From Darksidea phi (taxonomy: Eukaryota > Ascomycota > Dothideomycetes > Pleosporales > Lentitheciaceae): 64,000 bases of DNA. The DNA is taken from contig JASJFT010000111.1 of assembly GCA_030770425.1 (NCBI GenBank), positions 62,001 to 126,000 of the forward strand, written 5' to 3'. A program made the position numbers and the translations under genes. Under the pieces are notes generated by a model. The model searched no databases. It was not told the origin of the DNA and saw only the letters and a program-made list of their open reading frames with translations. Positions 1-10,543 of the stretch are shown in pieces (positions within the stretch are counted from its first letter, which is position 1; the number at the start of each line of letters is the position of its first letter).

Positions 1-448
1 AAGCCCATGCGTCTTGCTATCGGTGCGTTTGAAGGCTCCGATAGCATCAATCTTCGATTCGACAAAACAGCTATAAAGCTCAAGTACGTAGTTGCACTTG
101 AGATCATCGAAACATAGTTGCCCTATGTGCCTCGACTGTCCGTAGTTCTTAGGGAGTAAAAAAATGAAGTTGGGCGGGTTAGCGTAGTTACCGTACTTTA
201 TAGTAACTATACAGGTCACGTGTAGCAAAGCAGTCTGCCACTGCGTACAGAGTTCTAGGCTTCAGAGAAATAGACTTAGGTCGAGAAGAGCGCCAGTGCT
301 CGGGTGGGAGGTTGAGAAGTATGCGTGCTTGTACGCTTGGTGATCCGACACTATGGATATGTCGTATGCTGATAATGGCGTCGAGAAAAACAAGCTGGAA
401 ATAGTAAGGCACATTTCTCAAGGTAGACCGTGAAGCTTGTAGGTGCAT
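1..448 (-). CDS. Hypothetical protein, 3' end cut by window edge
   Basis: I do not recognise this protein. An ORF starts with ATG at 448 and runs to a donor-like site at 196. Removing a 49-nt intron (148-196; donor GTACGG, branch-like GCTAAC, acceptor CTAAG after a T run) joins it in phase 0 to a frame open to base 1. The second exon reads like real protein, with Cys, Tyr and Phe spread through it and a Leu-Glu-Leu-Tyr stretch. The gene would continue off the left edge, so neither length nor function can be given. Without the intron the ORF ends at 188 after 86 residues. The call rests on one plausible splice and an open frame; it could also be a gene fragment. Confidence 0.3.
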
Positions 449-779
449 AGTGCCGAAGCGAAAAGCTGGGTTGATGATGTTGTTATAGTAAGGTGTTGCA
501 AGGTCGACTTAAAGACCGGTATCGTGGACGTTCTATGGCATACAACGTGGGTGTGAGTATCAGATAGCATTGAGCTGGCTGTACGGGTGCATAGTTGGCT
601 TGTGGTTACTGGATGGACTATGAACTCAACTTATATCGTAGTAGAGAACTAATGTGTGAGGAGCAGGATTGATCTACGTCAACGTGAAGGTGGAGCGTAC
701 TAACTTAGTGCACAAGAAAGCTTCGCCACACTGATAAACCACATTTCCCTCCAAGGTGCCCAAAACCTTCAAGCCTCCT
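449..779. other. Intergenic, nothing recognised
   Basis: I see no coding frame, repeat or RNA gene here. It lies upstream of the edge gene and downstream of the 183-residue ORF, both on the minus strand. Confidence 0.5.
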
Positions 780-1331
780 TCAGCTCCCGACCCTGCTCTT
801 CTTGGCAAGCCTCTTCGACCTCCTCGGCTGATCCTCCTGCACCTCTTCTGCCTCGCTTTCCTCCTGCATCACCACATCTTCGTTCTGGCCACTCTGCTGA
901 TATTTCTCTGAAACATACCTGGGCAGTCGTTGCGAGGCTTTGACTTCCTTGTTGAAGACGCGAGCAATGCCTTTCCTCTCGCTGTAGTCTCGTCCACTGG
1001 CGGAGATCATTGGCACAAAATTCTGTTCTTTTCCCTTGCCTTCGTTGTTTTTGTCTGCATCAGGTATTCCGTCCTCAGCGTTGTTGGTAGGCGTTCCGTA
1101 CGTTCCGTTGGTGTGTTCCTCATCATTGGACTTTCCAGGGTTGGCGGTCTCGATTTTGCTCTCATCAGAAGCAAGCCTATCTTTTGCCTTGCTATATTGG
1201 GCAGCTTTGGAGCTTGCGCTGAGTTTTGCCATACTAGTGCTGAATTGGAGTGTTTGGGAGAGCGTTAAAGGTGCAAGAGAAGTTGATGGGTCGAAGTTAC
1301 GATATTCCTTAATAGGCCCAAATACAAACAC
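780..1331 (-). CDS. Hypothetical low-complexity charged protein
   Basis: An uninterrupted 183-codon ORF of unknown function. The first 35 or so residues are unremarkable, and a second in-frame ATG at 1232 opens a more gene-like Ala/Ser/Lys-rich start, which may be the true one. The middle is polar and Asn/Gly/Glu-rich, so probably disordered. The C-terminus has an acidic patch (Glu/Val/Gln, roughly residues 154-167) followed by a basic RRSKRLAKKSR tail that looks like a nuclear localisation signal. This composition is typical of small fungal nuclear proteins. No domain is recognised and no neighbour suggests a role. It could be the last exon of a larger gene or a chance ORF. Confidence 0.4.
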   Translation of the reverse strand: MFVFGPIKEYRNFDPSTSLAPLTLSQTLQFSTSMAKLSASSKAAQYSKAKDRLASDESKIETANPGKSNDEEHTNGTYGTPTNNAEDGIPDADKNNEGKGKEQNFVPMISASGRDYSERKGIARVFNKEVKASQRLPRYVSEKYQQSGQNEDVVMQEESEAEEVQEDQPRRSKRLAKKSRVGS

Positions 1332-2804
1332 TACGACGCGCTACCAAGATCACTTGAGTGAAAAATTATGTGCAGTGCAGTACGTCATACTATTAAAGGG
1401 TACTATTCACCAGTTCGCTAACATAAGTTGCATAAAGGTCGGACTATGTCAGAATTACACACAGCCAGCTTCACCAGCCACAGTAGGGAAAGGCTAATGT
1501 AATATATCTAAGGTAAAATGTTACGGCATCTGCCATTCTGGATTAGAGATAGAAACATGACAGACTGAGCGCAGAGATAAGGCATATAGTCCACATAGTT
1601 TCCAATTGCTCAGAGCGAAGCTAGAAGAGGTTGGTGGGCCGATGCATGACTACTTTGCCCAAACTGTGCAAAGACCACCTTAAAGATACTGCATACGGTT
1701 CATGCCGACCGTGAATGCGAAGAGATCATATTGCGATAATCATTCTCTGGAAGATATTGCGCCAATATTGAGTGATGAAGTGCGTGGTACGCGTTTCTAT
1801 TACGCGTTTAAGCATTCAGTGATTGCATTAACTACTTTTGCAGCGAGAGAGTATTCTTTAGTGAGTGTGCGTGTGTGAGGCTAAAGAGCTTTATCATGAT
1901 CCGTGGATGACTTTTAGCTCGCTACCAAGCTTGATAATGACTCTCTTCTCAACAACCATACTTAAACACGTCGGTTCTATTCCGAAAACTATGATATTCT
2001 GTTTGCATTTGTGCCCAACTTAGGCTTTAATAGAGGTTTCAACCGGTTAAAACCGTGCATTCTTCCACCTGTATTTGTTGCCCTGAGAGGTCAGCTCATA
2101 TGACTACCCGTGCTACTCATCCCCTCCCTCAACGTAATATATCCTACCTGCAATAAGGTACAAAACGAACTCGCTTCTTCACATTGCATCCTCAAATGGT
2201 TTTGACGTCCTTCGTCTTACTGAAATGCCACTCAAAAACTATATCAAAACATTGTCGTGCAATGTTTCTACGTTATACATTGGTTGAGCGATGTCCTGAG
2301 AGTAGCTGGAACAATTAGTAGCTGCTATGCTAGGTCTAGCTACTAGATGCAAGACGCATGAGCTTGCTTGAAGTCCTAATCATTGGATCACATGACGCTA
2401 TAGAGTTCAAAAAACTTGATGTAGCATCAATAGACAGAATCGAAGCTGCGTTACACTGTGGGCTTCGTATTTTGAAAGGAGAGTTCCATGTATGCCTACA
2501 TCTCATACACTCTTCTCTTTACGCAACCTAATCTACCTTTCTTAATCCAGCCCAAAGATATATGTTCGCGCTTCATTCGGAACATGCTGTGGAAGGCCCG
2601 ACGTGGCGACTTCATACCGATTCGCCCCGGCCAGCATCCATGCCCATGACAAGGTCCAGCCCAAGAATTCGAAACCCATACACCTCCACGTCTTAACAAT
2701 TATCCAAGCGTCCCACGTCAATCCATAGATGTCCAGCCATTGCACCCAAGCATGAGAAGCCTAAGCGCATCGTGTCCAAGCATTCATACTCGGCGCCCCA
2801 GTGT
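1332..2804. other. Intergenic, AT-leaning, nothing recognised
   Basis: About 1.5 kb with only short ORFs in all frames and many stops. I find no repeat array, tRNA or transposon remnant. It is somewhat AT-richer than the gene-dense parts of the window. Confidence 0.5.
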
Positions 2805-3071
2805 CTAAGCAGATCGTTGTACAGTTCTCTGTTCCTCCTTCCACCACCTCTGTTCCTGCCTAACCTTCCTAACGTCATCCTTCCTTTTTTGATGGCATCT
2901 CATCGCGGAGCAAGCGAAAAATCCAAAGGCTAATAAACATCCAAAGATAATACCGACGAGTATGGCGGTGGGTATAGATTTGTGGTTATAACCGTTCGGG
3001 CTTCCTGCAGATATTCGTCCACCTGCTCTGTGGCGAAGAGGGTGTGTGACGAGTTGGAGGGTTGGAGGCAT
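2805..3071 (-). CDS. Possible small single-pass membrane protein
   Basis: An 88-codon ORF. Its one notable feature is a hydrophobic segment at about residues 32-56 (Ile/Val/Gly/Leu/Phe-rich, ending Phe-Phe-Ala-Cys-Ser-Ala-Met). It is followed at once by a strongly basic and then charged tail (His-Gln-Lys-Arg-Lys, later Trp-Trp-Lys-Glu-Glu). That is the positive-inside arrangement of a single-pass membrane protein with a cytosolic C-terminus. The Gly/Ser/Pro-containing N-terminus lacks a signal peptide, so this may be the last exon of a longer protein whose upstream exons I cannot place. Fungal mucin-like or sensor-type membrane proteins often end this way, but nothing here proves one. Confidence 0.3.
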   Translation of the reverse strand: MPPTLQLVTHPLRHRAGGRISAGSPNGYNHKSIPTAILVGIIFGCLLAFGFFACSAMRCHQKRKDDVRKVRQEQRWWKEEQRTVQRSA

Positions 3072-3537
3072 ATCGTGTAGCGGTTGGGTGTTGCGGTTGC
3101 GGTCGTATTTACGCGAACGACGTGGGAGTAGAGTCGTAGCACGGAAGGGTTTTTTGCGTTGAGGTTTTCTTGCGTAGATGGAGAAAAGATGGGAGTATGT
3201 AGGCTGCCTCGCACCATAGCCCTCATTTTGGGTTCGTTTGATGTGTTGATGAGGCTATGCTTGCTCCTCTTTCTTCGCTCCTCTGTGATTGGTCCGTCCG
3301 TTCAATGCTGCCTTGACGACAGCCTCATGCTTGCTTTCGGCAGTGCATTCGGCAGTGTTGGGGACGGCAAGGCTGATTTACGATGCTGTAGCAATAAAAC
3401 ACATAGGGAAGGTGTAGGGCCAAAAGCGGGGCCAAGCAGTCATAATAAAGTGCTACCAAGTCCTATTGTCGTGCCTAGATTACACCGCGTAACTATCAAA
3501 ACTCAATCCATACTGACACCGCCACTTATTACATGCG
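3072..3537. other. Intergenic between small ORF and permease
   Basis: No convincing coding frame. It contains the 3' flank of the permease and probably upstream sequence of the minus-strand small membrane ORF. Confidence 0.4.
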
Positions 3538-5309
3538 TTATCCAACAACAACGTTTCTCGCTCGATGCCAGATAGTCCTCCTCTTCCTCACTTCCTCCTC
3601 ACTCTTCGGCGCATCCAGATCGTCCCTCCTTCCGGTCCAGATATCAATCTCATGCACTTTGACTATGCGTGTCTTATGCCAAAATTTCCAGCCGAGGTAG
3701 AATATAATGAAGACCGGGAGTAGAATGTAATTGATGACAAAATCTTTGGCGGAAAAGGGGTTCAGGAAACATGTGTAGCCTGGGGTTGTTAGTATGGGTG
3801 TGAGAACATCGAGATAGGTAGATTTTCACCTTGGAAGAAGATTAAAAACACGTTTGCGACGAGACAAGCATATGTGCCATACGGATGCCACAGCGCTTTG
3901 AAGGGGAGGTCAGCGAGGCTTTGACCTTGAGCTCGTAGTGCTTTCCGGAACCGAATATGGACAAACTCGATGACGCCCCAGACGATAAATGTTGCTACAC
4001 CTGAGAGCGTGATGAGGGCGTTGTAAAGTGTCCCCGCAGAGCTGGACTGCGACAAGAATGCGATACAAGCAAATACATTTGTGAATAAGAGCGCCGCCCA
4101 CGGAACACCCCGCTTGTCCGTCTTGCCCAGGAATTTCGGCGCCATGCCGTTGCGCGCCATGTGGGTTATGGTCCGGCTCGCCACATAGAGCGAAGAATTT
4201 CCAGCGGACAGCACTGAAATGACGATAAGCGCGTTGATGAGATGCGCAGCCGGAGCAATGTTCGCGTCGGACAGGGCGATGGTAAGCGGCGACGCAGCAG
4301 TCTTCGAGCCCTTGCCGATAAGACGTGGATCATTCGCTGGAATAAGGATACCGATAAAAAACATCATGCCGACGTAGAAGATGAGGATGCGCCAGAAAAC
4401 CTGGTTAATCGCACGAGGAACGGCGCGTCGCGGATTCGCAGATTCGCCGGCTGTAATGCCCACCATCTCCGTGCCCGCATACAATGTTCCAGCGATGACG
4501 AATGTTCTTGCAACCCCGTTGATCGAGTCTGCGAAGGCGCCCGGATCGTTCCAGTACTTGAAGCCAATTTTCTGTGGTCCGATACCACCCGACGATATCG
4601 CGATCGCCAGGATGAAGAAAATGGATATCGATATGACTTTGATTAGCGAGAGCCAGAACTCGACTTCGCCGTAAGCTAGCACACCAAGCATACTAAGCGA
4701 TAAGAAGATGGCCCAGAAGATGATGATCCAAGCCCATTGCGGAACGGTGTCGGTCCAGTACATTACAACCAGAGAGATGGCGTTGTATTCGTTGGTGAGG
4801 ACGGTCAGCCAGAGGTACCAGTAGGCCCAGCCAAGAGCAAAGGCAAGGGCGGGATCATAGAAACGGGAGGCGTAGTCGATGAAGGAGCCGGAGACGGGGA
4901 TGATCGTTGCGAGCTCGCCGAGGGATTGCCTGCATTGTTTTTGTGAGCTCTTTGCCGACAAGATCTTCAATCGATGGTCTCACATGACGAAGAACACAAT
5001 GATCCCAACGAGGGAGAAGCTGATCAAGACACCGCCAGGTCCTGCAAGGCGCAGCGCATTGCCGGATCCAACCAGTAGGCCGGGACCGATGATTCCTGGT
5101 TCCATCAGCATACATGCTCGCCTCTGCAAGCAATCTATGTCCCACAACATACCTCCAATAGCAATCATCTGCAAATGCCTCGACTTTAGCTTCCGATGCA
5201 GTGGTTGAAACTCCCCGCGCACCACATCTTCACACTCCACACCCTTTGGACTTGAACTCCCGTCATACACCTGCGTGCCGTCTTTGACACCGGCATCATA
5301 GCCAGCCAT
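3538..5309 (-). CDS. Amino-acid permease (YAT/APC family)
   Basis: A plasma-membrane proton-coupled amino-acid transporter of the fungal YAT family (Gap1/Dip5 relatives). Four exons join into 536 codons: 5309-5153, 5095-4984, 4929-3830 and 3779-3538. Introns are 5096-5152 (donor GTATGT, acceptor CCAG), 4930-4983 (GTGAGA/GCAG) and 3780-3829 (GTGAAA/CCAG). The spliced start of TM1 reads HLQMIAIGG-IIGPGL, the family signature, and the loop after it has GPGGVL. About twelve hydrophobic segments follow, with the conserved GxTAGE-type stretch (GITAGESANPRRAVP) and a cytosolic charged C-terminus. The length is normal for the family (500-600). The 57-nt first intron is a multiple of three with no stop. 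Substrate specificity cannot be read from sequence. Confidence 0.93.
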
Positions 5310-5888
5310 ATTCGCCGATTCCCAGACTGCTTACCGGCTCTTTTAGATGAATCTGCAGACACTGCGACAACTGGCCGCATGCTATCAGCCAGTTTTTATA
5401 CCCCCCGACTCGAGAGCTCCAGCATGGATAAGACTTTTGCGTAAGCAGTAGTGCCGATAACGCCATCCAGAACCGTCGGCTCGCTGAAGTGTGATTGGAC
5501 TGCGAAGCGCTTGGCATGCGAACTCCCACTGAATGACATGGCGAGACTTGTCAAATTTTCTGGTCTAGGCTTACACAATGTCTCAAGGCGGAGATTTATA
5601 GCAATTGTTTTGTGTGGACGAGCGGTCAAAAGCTTCTCTGGTGGTTTGACGTTTGATGGTGGCGGGAAGGCGAGGCGGAGTTTCGGCTAGGCTTACTCTT
5701 TCTGAAGTTACGTGTGCGGGGTATCAAAGGCGAGGTTTTCATCAAACAACAGTCCATTCATCGTAACCCTAGGCGCAGAAAATGATGTGCCGATTACATT
5801 CTACTAATTACCACATATTCCACGAAGATGGCGCCCATCGCCTTGACCTCTCCCAGCAGTGGGCATCTTTGATGTGCCGTACAGTATC
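5310..5888. other. Permease upstream region
   Basis: It holds the promoter and leader of the minus-strand permease and the 3' flank of the copia-derived gene. No further gene is supported. Confidence 0.45.
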
Positions 5889-6662
5889 TTAACCTCTCGT
5901 CACAGTCCCTATCTCCACCCCCTTGTCAGTCCTCATCAGCGCCCTTAGAACGGCCCGACCTTTCTCGCGGTCCTTGTCCTTATGGATATTAAGTCCATAC
6001 TGGCGAAGGAATTGAAATTCATGACCAAAATGGGCTTTCAGAAATGCCTTCTCCCTCGCGCCATACTTCTTCTCCGCAACCGTATCTGTTGTAGCACCGC
6101 CCGACTTGGCCTGTGCATCGCGATAGGCTTCCCACTTTATCCGTTCGACGATATCCCAATGACAGTTCAACACATACAGTTCCCCTCGGACGATGACAGA
6201 TGGTCCTAGTTCTGTGCCACTTGGTGCTGCGACGTCCAGAATGGGCAGTGCTCGGTCACGCTGGAAATACGCGATCTGTAGTCCATCCTCGAGCATGATA
6301 CCGCCCATGCTAGCATCGCTGCGGACACGGCTCACAAGGTGAGGTACCATAGCCGGACTTCCGAGAATATTACAGATGGCGTCTGGCACGTGCAGGACAT
6401 CTTTGAGGACCAGCAGGATATATGAGGTAGTATCCGGAGTTGGTTTTACGTGCAATTTGACAGTACCGATGCCATGAACAGGAGTCGGACTTCCGATTAG
6501 GGGATCGAGTGTTGATTTAAAGGGCGTGTAGGTAGTAAACCAGTGGCGATCTTTTGCTATATTGTTCAAGGTCAGATAGTTATCAGCGGAGAGAGCCCAG
6601 GGTGACTTATTTGACGTTGGTGTTGTTCCAATAAACCCAGTCTGGGCATATGCCGGCCGCAT
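5889..6662 (-). CDS. Copia Pol beta-barrel-derived protein (domesticated or relic)
   Basis: A 257-codon ORF related to the beta-barrel domain of Ty1/copia Pol polyproteins (the protease-like TNT1-94 barrel). The diagnostic stretch is residues 36-105: a WFTTYTPF segment, then PVHGIGTVKL and the LKDVLHVPDAICNILG motif, which corresponds to the retrotransposon LxxVLYVPxxxxNLLS. The catalytic DSGA/T tripeptide of an active aspartic protease is not seen in this frame; the equivalent place reads SADNY. No integrase, reverse transcriptase or LTR is nearby. The C-terminal half (GELYVLNCHWDIVERIKWEAYRDA onward) resembles host-encoded fungal proteins carrying this fold. The best reading is a stand-alone host gene derived from a retrotransposon. 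The N-terminus is uncertain: an alternative frame from ATG at 6678 encodes a more family-like start. Confidence 0.6.
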   Translation of the reverse strand: MRPAYAQTGFIGTTPTSNKSPWALSADNYLTLNNIAKDRHWFTTYTPFKSTLDPLIGSPTPVHGIGTVKLHVKPTPDTTSYILLVLKDVLHVPDAICNILGSPAMVPHLVSRVRSDASMGGIMLEDGLQIAYFQRDRALPILDVAAPSGTELGPSVIVRGELYVLNCHWDIVERIKWEAYRDAQAKSGGATTDTVAEKKYGAREKAFLKAHFGHEFQFLRQYGLNIHKDKDREKGRAVLRALMRTDKGVEIGTVTRG

Positions 6663-6959
6663 CGTGGCCCATGGTCATGTTGTCGGATGATCGGCCCTTC
6701 CGAGATCTAGCAGACCTCTAGGTAGTTGATAGTGAGGAACTGCACAACTAAAGCGGAATTGATATTTTGACCTTTTATTATCTAAATATACAACCATAAT
6801 TAGTGTGAATGGAGCATGCGCGATGCTGCACCATGTGATCACGCGTTGACGCCCCGCTTCGACATGGACTGTGACCGACATGGACTGTGACCGACACCAA
6901 CTACGAACGCCGCGCAAGATCGATACACGGCAGCACTTCGCCTTAAGTAACACTTTATA
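6663..6959. promoter_or_regulatory. Divergent promoter region with 16-bp duplication
   Basis: A 297-bp spacer between the minus-strand copia-derived gene and the plus-strand SDR gene. It must carry at least the SDR promoter. A perfect 16-bp direct duplication (GACATGGACTGTGACC, twice) occupies 6861-6892, about 70-100 bp upstream of the SDR start. Confidence 0.5.
6861..6892. repeat. Perfect 16-bp tandem duplication
   Basis: GACATGGACTGTGACC occurs twice without a gap, followed by a partial third start (GACA). It lies in the promoter of the SDR gene at 6960. Confidence 0.85.
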
Positions 6960-7793
6960 ATGTCCAATTTTCACCCCCTCAAAATCCTCATTACCGGCGG
7001 GGCGCGAGGCATCGGCCGCGGCCTCTTTCGCCATTTCCTTCGCACGGGCCATTCGATTTACATCATCGATGCAAACGTGTCCGAGCTGAACCACGTCCAA
7101 ACACTCGCTCGGAAATGGGCGACAGATAAGCCAACGTGGAAGGCTGAAATATGCGATTTGCGCGACCGGAACAGGATCAAAGAGATAGTTGATGACGTGC
7201 GAAAGCTGTTCGGAGGCGAACTGGACGTGCTGATCAACAACGCTTTTGCGACACCGCATATCTGGTCAAATGATAGAGCTATGGAAGACGAGAACGAGGC
7301 AATTATGGAGGAATGGGACACCAAGATTGCTGTGGGACTCACAGCGCCATTCCTGCTCAGCCGCTTGTGCGTTCCTCTTCTCCAGGCTGGAAAGTCTACT
7401 ACGGGTTCCCCAGGAACGATCATCAACATCTCTTCGACACGAGCATACCAATCTGAAATGAATCACGAAGCGTATTCCGCCGCGAAAGCCGGTATCCTAG
7501 GGTTGACGCAGTCTATGGCGGTGTCGTTGGGGCATCGACATAAGATCCGCGTGAATGCCATCGTGCCAGGATGGATTCATGTCGAGAATGAGAACGAAGC
7601 GGCGGATGCGGAGGACAAAGCCTGGGAAGAGGGTTTGACTAACATTGACGCTAATTGGCATCCAGCTGGGAGAGTCGGAAGCGTTGAGGACATTTCTAAG
7701 GCTGTGGAGTATCTTATTGGAAGCGGCTTCGTGACAGGCCAAGAAGTGGCGGTCGACGGCGGCGTGGGGAGGAAGATGGTGTATCCAGAATAA
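6960..7793 (+). CDS. Short-chain dehydrogenase/reductase
   Basis: An intronless 277-residue classical SDR, complete in length (about 250-280 is usual). The Rossmann cofactor motif TGGARGIG is at residues 12-19. The Asp in IIDAN after beta-2 suggests preference for NAD(H) over NADP(H). NNA follows at about residue 92. The catalytic Ser lies in INISSTR and the Tyr/Lys in YSAAK. The C-terminus has the PGWI and DGG motifs of SDRs that use glucose-, sorbose- or 3-oxoacyl-type substrates. The start at 6960 sits just before the Rossmann strand, as expected, and no upstream in-frame extension is needed. The substrate cannot be inferred. It is divergent from the copia-derived gene. Confidence 0.92.
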   Translation: MSNFHPLKILITGGARGIGRGLFRHFLRTGHSIYIIDANVSELNHVQTLARKWATDKPTWKAEICDLRDRNRIKEIVDDVRKLFGGELDVLINNAFATPHIWSNDRAMEDENEAIMEEWDTKIAVGLTAPFLLSRLCVPLLQAGKSTTGSPGTIINISSTRAYQSEMNHEAYSAAKAGILGLTQSMAVSLGHRHKIRVNAIVPGWIHVENENEAADAEDKAWEEGLTNIDANWHPAGRVGSVEDISKAVEYLIGSGFVTGQEVAVDGGVGRKMVYPE

Positions 7794-7957
7794 GAGGAAA
7801 ACTGGCATATGGTAGCTCGCACCCGACTACCAAAAATACTAAGTCGTGTGACTGCATGTCTGCAAGCGATTGAGACTGGTGAAAGAACGGATGCACATTG
7901 AGGATGTATTGCCGTGGAATCTCTTGTTAATATTGAATTACTGAAACAAGTTCTGCG

Positions 7958-10543
7958 TCATTCAATTGTAACAGTACTGAAGTCTCTATCGTCCAAAATC
8001 CTCTCCTCCCACTTCGTCGCCCCAAGCTCTGCATATGCTTCAAGCGATTCGAAAGGAGAGTGAGACGGAAAGCAAGTATGATTATACAAGTAACTAAGAG
8101 ATAATTGACCGAAGCCAATACGTCGGTAACGATTCTGGTGATCTTGTGAAGGCATAAGAAATATGCCAAACAGTGAGACCGTTCGCGGCATGACGGAGAC
8201 CTTTCGTGGCAAGACGAAGTAGCTTCGGTTGTCTACGTGACTCTTATATGTTCCGATAAGCAAGAAGCGAGCGTTGTTGTCGAATTTGATGCCAAAAAAG
8301 GCGCTGTCATGACGCGAGTCTGGTGTTATCCAACCAACTGGTTTTGCTCTACGTTTCGACTTAAGAATCCGCACCAATACGTCGCTTTTGAGTGCTATAA
8401 GGGGCAATTCTTCTGATCCTTGGGTCACTGCTCCCTTTCTTGGCTGCCCGGGCCCCGGCTGAACGTCATAAAGGTCGAGATAGAGACTTGATAACGGGAC
8501 TAGTCTCCCACGGATGGTCAATAAGCCTTGTTCGTTGAGCCAATTCACTTTCTGTGTGCCAGCTCTGTTCATCAGACAAACAAACTCGCAGCAACTCCGA
8601 AACCTCTTCCCGTCCTCCTCTTTGAGAGCAAGCGGATATTGAACGGCGCCGTCCCATGACGCCCACGACCAAGATGGGGCCCGCGGTGCAGTAGGTGGGG
8701 AGAGACCATCCGTCGTGGGCAGCCAGAGTAGGCCGGAACAAAGATGATCTCGCCAGATGCCAGCACACCAAGTCGTGTGCAACTTTGTGAATATCTTACG
8801 TGCCATCCCAGAAATAGCGACGAGTTTGTCCGTATCCTTCGTGAGTTCGCAGCGTGAGTACATCTCCACCAAATTTAACCACTCTAAGGAGGCGCCACTC
8901 AAGACACCTCTTCCTTGCTCATGATGCCGAGGGGAGAAAGGATTCAGGCCGAAGAGTTGGCGGAGCATCGGCAGGGCCGATGGACCGAAGAAAGATGAGC
9001 CCGATTGAACAAGCCCTCGCAGATCTTTTCGTGGAGGCGGTGTTCCTCTCAGAATCCCATCTTCGCATAAGATTCCATCCTCAGTCTCGAAGTAGACTTG
9101 ACCGTGAGTGAAGTGGAGGGTACGCGTAGACAAGAAGCGTTCCTGAAGCACCCATCCTCTTTTTGAAAGGCCACTATTGGTTACATGGAATTCCGGATTC
9201 GGACATCGACAAAAACCCACGTGCCTGCCGTCGATGGGAAACGTAACGGCATGTCGTTTAGCTAATGCGTTGGCAAGGAAACCCTTTGAGTCGTCGCTGG
9301 CACAGTGAATCGCGAACGTGACAATGGCTTCCTTGAAGATATCACCCATCTTTCGGATTCCCTGAGCCAGTCCTCCCCGCTGTCTTGGATGATGCACAGA
9401 GCGTCAATCCAAATATACTGAAACCCCAGCTGCCTAGTCATAAAAATAGCATCTCGAAATGTCTGCGGCATATGTTCAAGGGATATGCCGGTTTTCAACT
9501 GCGACACTGTCGCCTTTCTGGCAGTGAGATGTTGCGAGGCCCCCCAACGATGACTCAAGGCAACGTACTTCGGCAATACGGCCTTAGGCCCAATATAATT
9601 AGGAAATGCGTCGACGCATTCGATGAGTTGTATGAACCCTTCGTTCGACAGATCTAACAGTCTAGTAGGACAGAGCTGAGCGGAAGGGGAAGGAACTAAG
9701 TGAACATCGTCATTCTCGTAGGTAGGTATCTCAGCCGATGTAAGACAGTTTTTGTTTAACCAATCCCGGATAAGAACTACTTTTTGGTCCATTTCTAGCC
9801 TCGGATCATCGGAGACCTGGCGTGCTTGTGGTGTGACATCTGTGTCTTCGATCAGCTAAGCCCGGAAAACTTTCTGCAGACATACCAGGAGGCCTGAAAA
9901 CTACCAATTGCTCCTGGACTCTGATTCTCTCTAACGGGCGGTTGGAAGATTGGGTACGCAAGTGGATTGCAAAGTCCAGAGCCAGAGCGGTGATACCTAG
10001 CTTGCTGGGAGCACGCAACGAAGAAGTCCGGAGCTGTACCCAGACTCTTTGGTAACGGAGCACTGCTGGGGTATTCTCGAGGTCTGAAATGCCGTTTTCA
10101 TCGTAGTCACTGTATGCTCTGATTTGCGCTAGTACGAGGCCATCTGAGCCATGCAATACGGAGAGAAGGAGATAGCACATGGAGCAGGTCTTTACGGATG
10201 TTTCTAGCGTAGGAATGCTGATATCGCGGACACGCCCCTTGTGAGTGTCTGCGGACGACGAGGAGCTAAGGCCGGCCTTGAGCATCTTGTAGCATGCCTT
10301 GCAACCATCGTTCACCTTTTTTTGCTTTCGTCGCTTCGGAGGCGCCATTGATCTCACGCTGTCCCCGTCAAGATACCGCTTCAATCGGGACACATGTGCA
10401 GAAATCTGGGGCGCAATAATCCGAGTCTCGTCCGTAGGGTCCCGTGAGGCTACGTCATTTGGTCTTTCAGCTACTCCTTCCGCTGCAGGAGGCGAATCGT
10501 TTCCCGGTCCAGGAGGGCACTCCATCATGGGGTGTAACGACAA
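7958..10543 (-). pseudogene. HET-domain protein, frameshifted
   Basis: Related to fungal heterokaryon-incompatibility (HET) proteins, which trigger cell death when non-self is recognised. Exon 1 (10543-9886) encodes a polar N-terminus with CKAC and CSMC cysteine pairs, then an intron (9840-9885; GTATGT donor, GCTGAT branch, CACAG). Exon 2 carries the HET core: YVALSHRWG, LPKY, FRDAIFMTRQLGFQYIWIDALCIIQDS and EDWLRES. Just after this, near 9351-9354, the frame breaks. The next conserved block (MGDIFKEA, then CASDDSKGFL, RGWVLQERFLS, PSWSWASWDG) lies in the +1 frame and stays open to the stop at 7958. There is no room for an intron, because conserved residues abut across the break. One missing base in an A run explains it, so this is a recent pseudogene or a sequencing error. 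Confidence 0.85.
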
